Made by a program: the position numbers and the translations under genes. Below, piece after piece: positions 24,321 to 31,452 of a DNA stretch of 64,000 bases. The notes below the pieces were generated by a model that had not been told where the DNA came from, searched no databases, and worked only from the letters and a program-made list of their open reading frames with translations. Position 1 is the first letter of the stretch; each line of letters starts with the position of its first letter. Origin of the DNA: HKCCE3408 sp038530555. GTDB lineage: Bacteria > Pseudomonadota > Alphaproteobacteria > Rhodobacterales > Rhodobacteraceae. Location of the stretch: contig JBCBCN010000006.1 of assembly GCA_038530555.1 (NCBI GenBank), positions 62,001 through 126,000 on the forward strand, given 5' to 3'.

Positions 24321-25622
24321 ATGACGACCACGGCCCCAGAAGATATTTCGACCCCGCCCAACGCGGCGGACAAACCCGGTGCTGGCCCTACGGCGGTGGC
24401 GCCGAGCGGCACGGGCCCCCTGGCCAAGCGCGAAGCGCGCCTTGCTTGGGGACTGCTTTTGCCGACGGTGGTTTCAGTCTTGCTTGTGGTGGTGTTGCCG
24501 CTGCTCGCGATCATTTGGATCTCGGCCAAGCCGGTCAGTTTGAGTGATCTGCGGGCGCCCGAGCCTGTCCTGCGCGAAGACTTGCGCGATGCCAATGATC
24601 CGGCGCCTTTCGTGCGCTACCGGCTGCGCAATTCAAGCCAAGATCTGCCGATCCGAAATGTGGTTTTCACGGATGTTATCCCCGAGGGCGTGACCCTAGA
24701 TACAAGCGCTCTGCCGGAGCCGTGCACCCTCGAAGGAGCGGCTCTGACCTGCAGCTTCGATGAATTGGCCCCGGGCGAGCGGATGACTTTGCAACTGCCG
24801 GTGAGCTTTGCCGATGCGGAAGCTGCCGAGGCCGCGCTGGAAGATTCCGATCCGACGATCACCGGTGATGCTGCGTCGGTTCTGACGAATAATGAATTTA
24901 CCTTCGAAAATTTCCGCGCGATTTTTGAGGCGCGCGAGTTCTTCGCGGTTCTCTGGGCCACGCTGTTCTACACGGTCGTTGGTACGATCGGCGCGCTTCT
25001 GGTGGGCCTGTTCGCGGCGCTGCTACTCAATAAGAGCTTTCGTGGGCAGGGCATTTTGCGGGGGCTTTATCTGTTTCCCTACGTGGCCCCGGTGATCGCG
25101 GTCGCGTTCTCGTGGATCATTCTCTTCGATCCCTTCTCAGGTTCGATCAACGCGCTGCTGATGCAGATGGGCGTCACCGATAGCTCAATCAATTTCTTCG
25201 GAGAGCGGCCGCTGGCCCTGATCATGGTGACGGTCTTCGAGATCTGGCGTTACTTTCCGCTGAGCTTCCTATTCATCCTGGCGCGGATGCAGTCGATCGA
25301 CACTGACATGTATGAAGCGGCGGAGGTCGACGGCGCCTCACCGTTCCAGAAATTCCGCTATCTCAGCCTGCCGATGTTGATGGGGATCCTGAGCGTTCTG
25401 TTCCTACTGCGCTTCATTTGGACCTTCAACAAGTTCGACGACATCTTCCTTTTGACGGGCGGCAATGCCGGGACGCGGACCCTGACGGTGAACGTCTATG
25501 AACAGGCCTTTGCGATTTCGAATATCGGCGCGGGCGCAGCGGTCGCCGTGGTGATCTTGCTGTGTTTGCTGGCGTTTTCGTGGGTCTTCTTCCGCTTCAT
25601 GTCGCAGGAGGAAGGGCTATGA
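24321..25622 (+). CDS. sugar ABC transporter permease (MalF-like) with a periplasmic DUF11-like insertion
   Basis: A 433-residue inner-membrane permease. Membrane segment 1 spans residues 42-67. A periplasmic insertion (about residues 75-190) separates it from the remaining five segments. The MetI/EAA loop (DMYEAAEVDGASPFQKFRYL) that contacts the ATPase is at about residue 325. The insertion contains FVRYRLRNSSQDLPIRNVVF, TDVIPEGVTLDTSALPEPCT and ELAPGERMTLQLPVSF, the look of a DUF11/Ig-like beta sandwich, with two cysteines (135 and 144) able to form a disulfide. MalF itself has a different periplasmic P2 insertion at another place, so this is likely an independent acquisition that docks the binding protein. 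Start ATG 24321 is preceded by GAGGAAAGG. Confidence 0.9.
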   Translation: MTTTAPEDISTPPNAADKPGAGPTAVAPSGTGPLAKREARLAWGLLLPTVVSVLLVVVLPLLAIIWISAKPVSLSDLRAPEPVLREDLRDANDPAPFVRYRLRNSSQDLPIRNVVFTDVIPEGVTLDTSALPEPCTLEGAALTCSFDELAPGERMTLQLPVSFADAEAAEAALEDSDPTITGDAASVLTNNEFTFENFRAIFEAREFFAVLWATLFYTVVGTIGALLVGLFAALLLNKSFRGQGILRGLYLFPYVAPVIAVAFSWIILFDPFSGSINALLMQMGVTDSSINFFGERPLALIMVTVFEIWRYFPLSFLFILARMQSIDTDMYEAAEVDGASPFQKFRYLSLPMLMGILSVLFLLRFIWTFNKFDDIFLLTGGNAGTRTLTVNVYEQAFAISNIGAGAAVAVVILLCLLAFSWVFFRFMSQEEGL

Positions 25623-25673
25623 GGATTGATTTCGCCCTGCCTGCGCAGGCCGACCTCCAAATGGCGACGAGGG

Positions 25674-25723
25674 GCGAGGGGCCAGCCCCTCGCGCTCCCC
25701 GGAGTATTTCGAGAAAAGTGAAG
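25674..25723 (+). repeat. 3'-flanking repeat copy inside the importer operon
   Basis: Hairpin GCGAGGGGC-CA-GCCCCTCGC (25674-25693) is followed by GCTCCCCGGAGTATTTCGAG and AAAAGTGAAG. It lies between the two permease genes, in the same direction. Its AAGTGAAG end merges with the ribosome binding site (GAAGGAGA) of the second permease, so the repeat has become part of that gene's translation start region. Related copies: 6498, 16058, 45040, 62008. Confidence 0.65.
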
Positions 25724-25734
25724 GAGACCGGGCA

Positions 25735-26949
25735 ATGACCGCTTTGTGGAACTCCTATATCACGGGGCCGCTTTTGGGTGTGCTCTGGGCGATGGTGGTG
25801 GCGACCACTGTGGCCGTGTTGATGTCGCTGTCGACAGGCGATCCGTTTCAGCCTGGGCTGATCGGTTGTCTGCTGATGGGCGCAGTTTTGGGCGCAGCGG
25901 TGGTTCAGCCAGCGTCGCGGGCGGCGATCCTGGTGGGGGCTGTCGTGCTGACACTCGGCCTGAGCTACACCGCGATCTCGCCGGTGCATATGGCGCCGGA
26001 TGCCGGCTTTGGCCAGCATCTGACCGGCGCGCTGGCCTTCGGCCTGGGGCTCGCTTGGCCCTTGAGTGTGATGATGGACGGGGCCCCGCGTGGCCCGCTC
26101 AACCGGCACGAATGGGAGGAAGCGGTGCTGCGCTTTCTCACGGGCTTTGGCTATGTGGTCTTCACTGCGGCTGTCCTGATCCCCTTCTACGTGATGGTGA
26201 TGACCAGCCTGAAAAGCCAGGGTGAGCTGATTGCCAATCCGCTGGACTTTACCATCGATCTGAGCCGCGGCACGGAGCTTTTCCGCAGCTATCGCGAGCT
26301 CTTCCAGGATTTCAACTTTGGCTCCTATATGTGGACGAGCTTTTACATCTCGGTCCTGACGGTCTTTATCACCTTGGCCTTTTCGATCCCGGGGGCCTAT
26401 GCCGTCGCGCGGCTGCGCTTTAAGGGGCAAAAGGCGCTCTCGCGCTCGATCCTGTTGATCTACATGGTGCCTATGATCGTTCTGGCCCTGCCGATCTACA
26501 TCGCCTTCTCGGTGGCGGGGTTGCGCAATACGATCCTGGGCATCGTCATGATCTATCCGGTCACGACGATCCCGGTGGCCCTTTACATGCTCCAGGGCTA
26601 TTTCCGCGGCCTGCCCGCGGAGATTGAGGAGGCGGGTCTGATGGACGGTCTGAACCGGCTGCAAGTGATCTGGAAGATCACCCTGCCGCTCAGCCTTCCG
26701 GCGCTGGCCTCGGTCTCGCTCTACGTCTTCATGATCGCCTGGAATGAGTTCCTGCTCGCCTTTATGCTGCTGGACGACCCGTCGAAATTTACCCTGACGC
26801 GCGGCATTGCCAGCCTCAATTCCTCGGAGATCCCGCGACAGCATCTTATGGCAGGAGCCGTGGTAGCGACCGTGCCGGTGATGGCGCTGTTTCTGGGACT
26901 TGAGAAGTTCATGACACGCGGCCTGACCGCGGGGAGTGTGAAAGGATGA
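25735..26949 (+). CDS. carbohydrate ABC transporter permease (MalG-like) with N-terminal membrane extension
   Basis: A 404-residue inner-membrane permease. The C-terminal ~270 residues are a normal MalG-type permease beginning at FGYVVFTAAVLIPFYVMVMT. Its EAA loop is EIEEAGLMDGLNRLQVIWKI, and it ends in the family-typical FMTRGLTAGSVKG. The first ~130 residues add about four more hydrophobic segments (VLWAMVVATTVAVLMSL, GLIGCLLMGAVLGAAVV, RAAILVGAVVLTLGLSY and HLTGALAFGLGLAWPLSVM), not found in standard MalG. ATG 25735 follows GTGAAGGAGACCGGGCA. It overlaps the glycoside hydrolase gene by 4 bases. The extension might be fused from a neighbouring membrane gene or serve assembly; I cannot tell which. 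Confidence 0.88.
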   Translation: MTALWNSYITGPLLGVLWAMVVATTVAVLMSLSTGDPFQPGLIGCLLMGAVLGAAVVQPASRAAILVGAVVLTLGLSYTAISPVHMAPDAGFGQHLTGALAFGLGLAWPLSVMMDGAPRGPLNRHEWEEAVLRFLTGFGYVVFTAAVLIPFYVMVMTSLKSQGELIANPLDFTIDLSRGTELFRSYRELFQDFNFGSYMWTSFYISVLTVFITLAFSIPGAYAVARLRFKGQKALSRSILLIYMVPMIVLALPIYIAFSVAGLRNTILGIVMIYPVTTIPVALYMLQGYFRGLPAEIEEAGLMDGLNRLQVIWKITLPLSLPALASVSLYVFMIAWNEFLLAFMLLDDPSKFTLTRGIASLNSSEIPRQHLMAGAVVATVPVMALFLGLEKFMTRGLTAGSVKG

Positions 26950-28208
26950 ATGTGCACAGCTTCGCGGACCGGGACGCTGAGGCCAGGGCCATCCTCACCG
27001 GCAACGATCGGGGCGGCTATACCGTGCCGACGGCCGGGCTCTATCCGTATCAGTGGAATTGGGACAGCGCCTTTAGCGCCTGGGGGTTTGCCACGTTCGA
27101 CACGGACCGGGCTTGGCGCGAGGTCGAGACTTTGATGGGCGGGCAATGGCCCTCGGGTATGGTGCCGCACATCCTCTTTCATCAGCCCGATCCGGGTTAT
27201 TTTCCAGGACCAGATGTCTGGGGCGGGGATCTGGGGCCGGTTCCGTCCTCCGGGATCAGCCAGCCCGCGGTTGCGGCCAGCGTCCTGCGTCAGATCCATG
27301 CACGTGACCCAGACAATGCACGGCTCGAGCCGCTGGTTGAACGCCTTCAGGCTTGGCATCGCTGGTTCATGGCGTGGCGGGTAGCCGACGGGGCCGTCTT
27401 CACCACACATCCCTGGGAATCCGGACGCGACAATTCACCGGACTGGGACGCAGCCATGGCTGCCATCGATCCGGCCGGCGTGGGGGAGTATACGCGCCGT
27501 GACACCACCCATGTGAACGCCGATATGCGTCCGACCAAGGACGAATACGATCGCTATGTCTGGCTGGTGCAGCGGGGTCGCAAGCTTGGTTGGGACGAGG
27601 CGCAATTGGCCAAGGGCGACGGCTTGCGTGTCTTGGACCCCACGATGCATTTCATCCTGCTACGCGCAAACCGTGATCTGGAGGCGATGCTGGAGGCTTT
27701 AGGCCGAGAGACCGACGAAGTCGCAGCCTGGAGCGCAACCCTTGAGGCTGGGGTGGCTCAGTTCCGCAAGCCCGATGCGCCCGGGCTTTACGCCCGCGAT
27801 CTCACTGGCGGAACCTTTTCCGAGCACGTCTCGAGCGCCTCATTCCTCTGCTGGTACGCCGGTGTCGAAGACGCGGGCATGCTCGGCGCTCTGAAACAGA
27901 GCTTCTCCGAATGCCGCTTCCCTGTGCCAAGCCACCCGGCCAACACCCAAGCCTTTGATGCGAAACGGTATTGGCGCGGTCCGGTTTGGGCCTTCATGAA
28001 TTCGATGATCGCCCGTGGCCTGGCCGAGATGGGTCATCGGCAGGAGGCTGCGCATCTGCGGCAATGCACCTGCGATCTGATCGCAGAGCACGGCTTTGCC
28101 GAATATTTCGACCCTCTAACCGGCGCCCCCGCTGGTGGAGGGAAATTCAGCTGGACAGCGGCGGTGTGGCTTGCCTGGGCCAGCCCACGCGCGACGGAAG
28201 GGGATTGA
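26946..28208 (+). CDS. MGH1-like glycoside hydrolase (GH63-type (alpha/alpha)6 barrel)
   Basis: A 420-residue cytoplasmic enzyme with no signal peptide. The motifs fit the mannosylglycerate hydrolase-like (MGH1) branch of the GH63 clan: YPYQWNWDSAF (33-43), HPWESGRDNSPDWD with the catalytic Asp candidate, KRYWRGPVWAFMN (340-352), EYFDPLTG (~386) and FSWTAAVWLAW (401 onward). Known relatives hydrolyse mannosylglycerate or glucosylglycerate, releasing a hexose and glycerate, so the operon probably imports and opens a compatible-solute type glycoside. It overlaps the permease by 4 bases and is followed 1 base later by the ATPase gene. Exact substrate is unproven; glucosylglycerol or trehalose-like glycosides are alternatives. 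Confidence 0.85.
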   Translation: MNVHSFADRDAEARAILTGNDRGGYTVPTAGLYPYQWNWDSAFSAWGFATFDTDRAWREVETLMGGQWPSGMVPHILFHQPDPGYFPGPDVWGGDLGPVPSSGISQPAVAASVLRQIHARDPDNARLEPLVERLQAWHRWFMAWRVADGAVFTTHPWESGRDNSPDWDAAMAAIDPAGVGEYTRRDTTHVNADMRPTKDEYDRYVWLVQRGRKLGWDEAQLAKGDGLRVLDPTMHFILLRANRDLEAMLEALGRETDEVAAWSATLEAGVAQFRKPDAPGLYARDLTGGTFSEHVSSASFLCWYAGVEDAGMLGALKQSFSECRFPVPSHPANTQAFDAKRYWRGPVWAFMNSMIARGLAEMGHRQEAAHLRQCTCDLIAEHGFAEYFDPLTGAPAGGGKFSWTAAVWLAWASPRATEGD

Positions 28209-28209
28209 A

Positions 28210-29259
28210 ATGGGACAGATCGAACTGAAGGCCGTTGAGAAATGGTATGGAGAGATCCAGGTCATCAAAGGGGTGGATCTGACCATCAATGACGGGGAGT
28301 TCGTGATCTTTGTCGGGCCCTCGGGCTGTGGCAAGTCGACCCTTCTTAGGATGATCGCGGGCCTCGAGGAAACCTCTCGCGGGCAAGTTGTGATCGGTGG
28401 CCGTGATGCGACGGCTGAGCCGCCTTCGAAACGCGGCCTGGCGATGGTGTTTCAGAGCTATGCGCTCTATCCGCACATGTCGGTCAAAGAGAATATGGGC
28501 TTTTCGCTTAAGACGGCGGGCGCCTCAAAAGCCGAGCAAGAAGAAAAGGTGGGCGCTGCGGCGCAAGCGCTGCGGCTTGAGGAATATCTCGAACGCCGAC
28601 CCAAGGACCTGTCCGGTGGTCAGCGTCAGCGTGTCGCCATCGGGCGCTCGATCGTGCGAGACCCGACGGCGTTTCTGTTTGATGAGCCACTGTCAAACCT
28701 CGATGCCGCGCTGCGGGTCGAGATGCGCTATGAGATCGCCAAACTGCACCAGACGCTGAAGGCGAGCATGGTCTATGTGACCCATGACCAGGTCGAGGCG
28801 ATGACGCTTGCCGATAGGATCGTCGTTTTGAGTGCGGGGCAGATCGAACAGGTCGGCTCACCGCGGGAGCTCTATGACAACCCCGCCAATCTGTTCGTCG
28901 CGCAGTTCATCGGTAGCCCAAAAATGAACGTGCTTGACGCCCAGGTAAAGGCCGGTGAGTTTCTTTTGCCGGGTGGCGGGTCGGGCCCAATCGATGGCCG
29001 CGACGGCGCGGTGAAGATCGGCATTCGGCCCGAATCCATCGAAGTGGGTGAGCCCGGTGCAGGCCATGTGGACGGCGTTGTGGATGTGGCCGAATATCTG
29101 GGCGCCGATACCTTCCTGATTGTGGATTGTTTCGCGGCCGGTCAGGTGACAGTGCGGACCAGCGGTGAGACCCATTTGCGCGCGGGAGATAAGGTGTCTT
29201 TGAGCTTCCTTAAGGAAAAGCTGCACGCCTTCGATGCCGGAGGTGCGGCGCTGCGCTAG
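28210..29259 (+). CDS. sugar ABC transporter ATP-binding protein (UgpC/MalK type)
   Basis: A 349-residue ATPase that powers the importer. Walker A is GPSGCGKST (36-44), Q-loop MVFQSYALYPHMSV, signature LSGGQRQRV (134-142) and Walker B FLFDE (155-159), followed by SNLDA and the switch histidine in YVTHDQVEAMTL. The C-terminal TOBE-like regulatory domain (about 240-349, IGIRPESIEV) is typical of the CUT1 family. ATG 28210 is preceded by AAGGGGATTGAA; an upstream in-frame start inside the hydrolase gene is not needed. It is the last gene of the regulon. In many CUT1 systems one ATPase serves several importers, so sharing is possible. Confidence 0.95.
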   Translation: MGQIELKAVEKWYGEIQVIKGVDLTINDGEFVIFVGPSGCGKSTLLRMIAGLEETSRGQVVIGGRDATAEPPSKRGLAMVFQSYALYPHMSVKENMGFSLKTAGASKAEQEEKVGAAAQALRLEEYLERRPKDLSGGQRQRVAIGRSIVRDPTAFLFDEPLSNLDAALRVEMRYEIAKLHQTLKASMVYVTHDQVEAMTLADRIVVLSAGQIEQVGSPRELYDNPANLFVAQFIGSPKMNVLDAQVKAGEFLLPGGGSGPIDGRDGAVKIGIRPESIEVGEPGAGHVDGVVDVAEYLGADTFLIVDCFAAGQVTVRTSGETHLRAGDKVSLSFLKEKLHAFDAGGAALR

Positions 29260-29305
29260 CGCATTCGCGCCTCTGGGGATAACTCTGTGAGTGGAGGTGC
29301 CCCAG

Positions 29306-29917
29306 ATGCGCAAGCCGAAATCGATGTGGAGCCTGGAGACCCTGGGGCGCGTCCGGCTGAGCCGGTACTTTTTCATGCGCGAATTTCTCTACTCTGAGAT
29401 CGGCAATATCCACCGCATCCCCAACATCCCCGAAAACCCGGATATGGCAGTGGCCCATGGCAAGCGGCTCTGCGTTCAATGTCTCGACCCCCTGGTGGAG
29501 ACCTTCGGCGTGATCTCGGTGCGGTCGGGCTATCGCTCGCCCGCGCTCAACCGCTTTGGCAATGAGAACGGCCTGAATTGCGCCCGCAACGATCACCCTT
29601 GGGCGCGCCATGTTTGGGACCTGCCCGATGAGGCGGGGCGGGGGAGCGCTTGCGCGACCATCGTGATCCCGTGGTTTGCTGACCAATATGCCGAAGGTCG
29701 AGACTGGCGCCACCTGGCCTGGTGGCTGGCGCGCCATATCGAGTTTCACGATGTCTGGTTTTTCCCCAAGCTCTGCGCTTTCAACATCGGCTGGCGCGAT
29801 GAACCTGCTGGCCATATCGCGTCCTACATCGCGCCGAAAGGCACATTGCACAATCGGATAGGTGACGCACAGGCGATTGAGGATTTTCCGACATTTCGTG
29901 GCCTGAGCCTACCCTAA
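29306..29917 (+). CDS. peptidase M15-like protein
   Basis: A 203-residue protein without a signal peptide. It contains FGVISVRSGYRSPALNRFGN, the SGYRSxxxN motif of D-Ala-D-Ala carboxypeptidase-like (M15) proteins, then ARNDHPWARHVWDLPDEAGR with histidines and aspartate where M15 enzymes place zinc ligands (HxxGxAxD). The spacing is unlike standard M15, and the Gly of the usual motif is missing. It may be a phage-lysozyme-like enzyme or a non-catalytic relative; both are guesses. ATG 29306 was preferred over an in-frame GTG at 29291 because GGAGGT lies 8 bases upstream. It is probably unrelated to the sugar regulon before it. Confidence 0.6.
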   Translation: MRKPKSMWSLETLGRVRLSRYFFMREFLYSEIGNIHRIPNIPENPDMAVAHGKRLCVQCLDPLVETFGVISVRSGYRSPALNRFGNENGLNCARNDHPWARHVWDLPDEAGRGSACATIVIPWFADQYAEGRDWRHLAWWLARHIEFHDVWFFPKLCAFNIGWRDEPAGHIASYIAPKGTLHNRIGDAQAIEDFPTFRGLSLP

Positions 29918-29945
29918 GCGGGGCGTTTCTTGCACATTTGATCGG

Positions 29946-30022
29946 GGGTTAACCAGGGTATTCGGGCTGTTAACCCTTTCGAGAGTCTATGGATATCTTT
30001 GGGGATAGCCTGTGGATATCTT
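29946..30022. repeat. inverted repeat plus 10-base direct repeat in a convergent gap
   Basis: GGGTTAAC (29946-29953) is a perfect inverse of GTTAACCC (29969-29976), with a 15-base loop. TGGATATCTT occurs twice as a direct repeat (29990-29999 and 30013-30022), 23 bases apart. The block sits between two converging genes (M15-like and phaZ), so a two-way terminator is possible, but there are no T-runs. The pattern could equally be a protein-binding site. Confidence 0.45.
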
Positions 30023-30096
30023 GTTGCGAGAAACCGCAATGCGGCTCATGAAGAGCGCCGTAAAGTTACGTGAATTGAATGAGTTATTCGGCGTTC

Positions 30097-31365
30097 TTAC
30101 TTCGCCGCAGCGCGCCCGGTAGACCGGGGTTTGCGTGCGCGGTTCGCGTCGATGAACTCAAGCACCAAAGGCCGGATATTGTTGCGCCAGGAGCGACCCG
30201 CGAAGATGCCATAATGCCCGGCTTGCGGCTCCAGATAGGAGGCCTTTTTATCCTCGGGCAGGCCGGTCAGCAGATCGAGCGCGGCTACGCATTGACCGGG
30301 CGCTGAGATGTCGTCTTTGCCACCCTCGACTGTCTTGACCGCGACTGTGGTGATCTTGCCGATATCGACAGGCTTGCCTGCTACCGTGAAGGCATTGCGG
30401 GCAATCTCGGCATTTTTGAAAATGCGTTCGACCGTCGACAGGTAAAACTCGGCCGTCATATCCATGACCGCGAGATATTCGTCGTAGAACTTGTTGTGCT
30501 TGTCGTCGTCCGATGCCTCGCCTTTCGCCACCGCCAAAACCTGATTTGCGAAGGCTTTGGTGTGGGTCTCGGAATTCATCGCCATAAAACTCGCAAGCTG
30601 CTGTAGCCCGGGATAGACCATGCGCCCGGCGCCGGCATATTTGAACCCGACACGCTGCAGAACCAGTTTTTCGAGCTGTCCCATCGTCACGCGCCGTCCG
30701 AAATCCGTCACATCCGTCGCCGCCGCATCCGGATCGATCGGCCCTCCGATCAGGGTCAGGGTACGCGACTGCGCGGCTGGATCTTCTTGCGCCAGATAGG
30801 CAGTGGCTGCAAGCGCCAGAGGCGCGGGCTGACAGACCGCGATTACGTTGGTGTCCGGACCCATTTCGCGAAGAAAATCAACCAGGTAAAGCGTGTAGTC
30901 TTCGATATCGAACTTACCCACGCTGACCGGAATATCCCGCGCATTGTGCCAGTCGGTAATGTAGACGTCGCAATCGGGCAGCAGGCTGATCACGGTCGAG
31001 CGCAGGAGCGTCGCGTAATGGCCTGACATTGGCGCAACCAGCAGTACTTTGCGTGGGCTTGGCTTGCGGCCCTGCACAGCAAAGCGAATGAGATCGCCGA
31101 ACGGCCTTTCGATCATTGTCTCGATTGTGACGGTGTGATCACGCCCATCCGCACCGGGGATCGAATTGATGCCCCAAGACGGCTTGGCGACCATGCGCGC
31201 AAAAGACCGCTCTGTTACCTCGCCCCAGGCGGCGGTCAGCTGAATCATCGGGTTCGCGACCAGGCCAAGCTGTGGGAACGAGCACATCGCCCGCGCGGTT
31301 GAGCCCATCCATTGATTGGCCACGCGCGTAGACTCCATTAGGTCATAGGTGAGAAGATACCGCAT
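30097..31365 (-). CDS. phaZ: intracellular polyhydroxyalkanoate depolymerase
   Basis: Cytoplasmic enzyme that mobilises PHA granules to 3-hydroxyacids. The 422-residue product matches class PhaZ1-type depolymerases. The nucleophile is a cysteine in AVCQPAP (Cys178) instead of the serine of extracellular enzymes, and the C-terminus has LEPQAGHYGIFAGRSW with the catalytic histidine. There is no signal peptide. It is divergent from phaC across an 87-base gap, an arrangement seen in Rhodobacterales and Paracoccus. Synthesis and breakdown can thus be controlled from one small region, although I find no CTGC-N3-GCAG operator there. Confidence 0.94.
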   Translation of the reverse strand: MRYLLTYDLMESTRVANQWMGSTARAMCSFPQLGLVANPMIQLTAAWGEVTERSFARMVAKPSWGINSIPGADGRDHTVTIETMIERPFGDLIRFAVQGRKPSPRKVLLVAPMSGHYATLLRSTVISLLPDCDVYITDWHNARDIPVSVGKFDIEDYTLYLVDFLREMGPDTNVIAVCQPAPLALAATAYLAQEDPAAQSRTLTLIGGPIDPDAAATDVTDFGRRVTMGQLEKLVLQRVGFKYAGAGRMVYPGLQQLASFMAMNSETHTKAFANQVLAVAKGEASDDDKHNKFYDEYLAVMDMTAEFYLSTVERIFKNAEIARNAFTVAGKPVDIGKITTVAVKTVEGGKDDISAPGQCVAALDLLTGLPEDKKASYLEPQAGHYGIFAGRSWRNNIRPLVLEFIDANRARKPRSTGRAAAK

Positions 31366-31452
31366 AACACTGCTCCGTTGACTATACGACTAGGCCGCTT
31401 TCACGATCCGGGTCTATTCGTCGCTTTGCCTCCTCACCAAGGCACTGCTTAA

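Noticed and set aside
25597..26844. 415-codon minus-strand frame opposite the MalG-like permease
   Set aside because: Composition dominated by His, Arg, Gln and Asp is typical of the reverse complement of a membrane protein gene; no start context or family.
29260..30030. DnaA-box-like sequences (TGTGGATAT, TGGGGATAAC) as a possible origin
   Set aside because: Only isolated, imperfect matches without an A+T-rich unwinding stretch or origin-associated genes.
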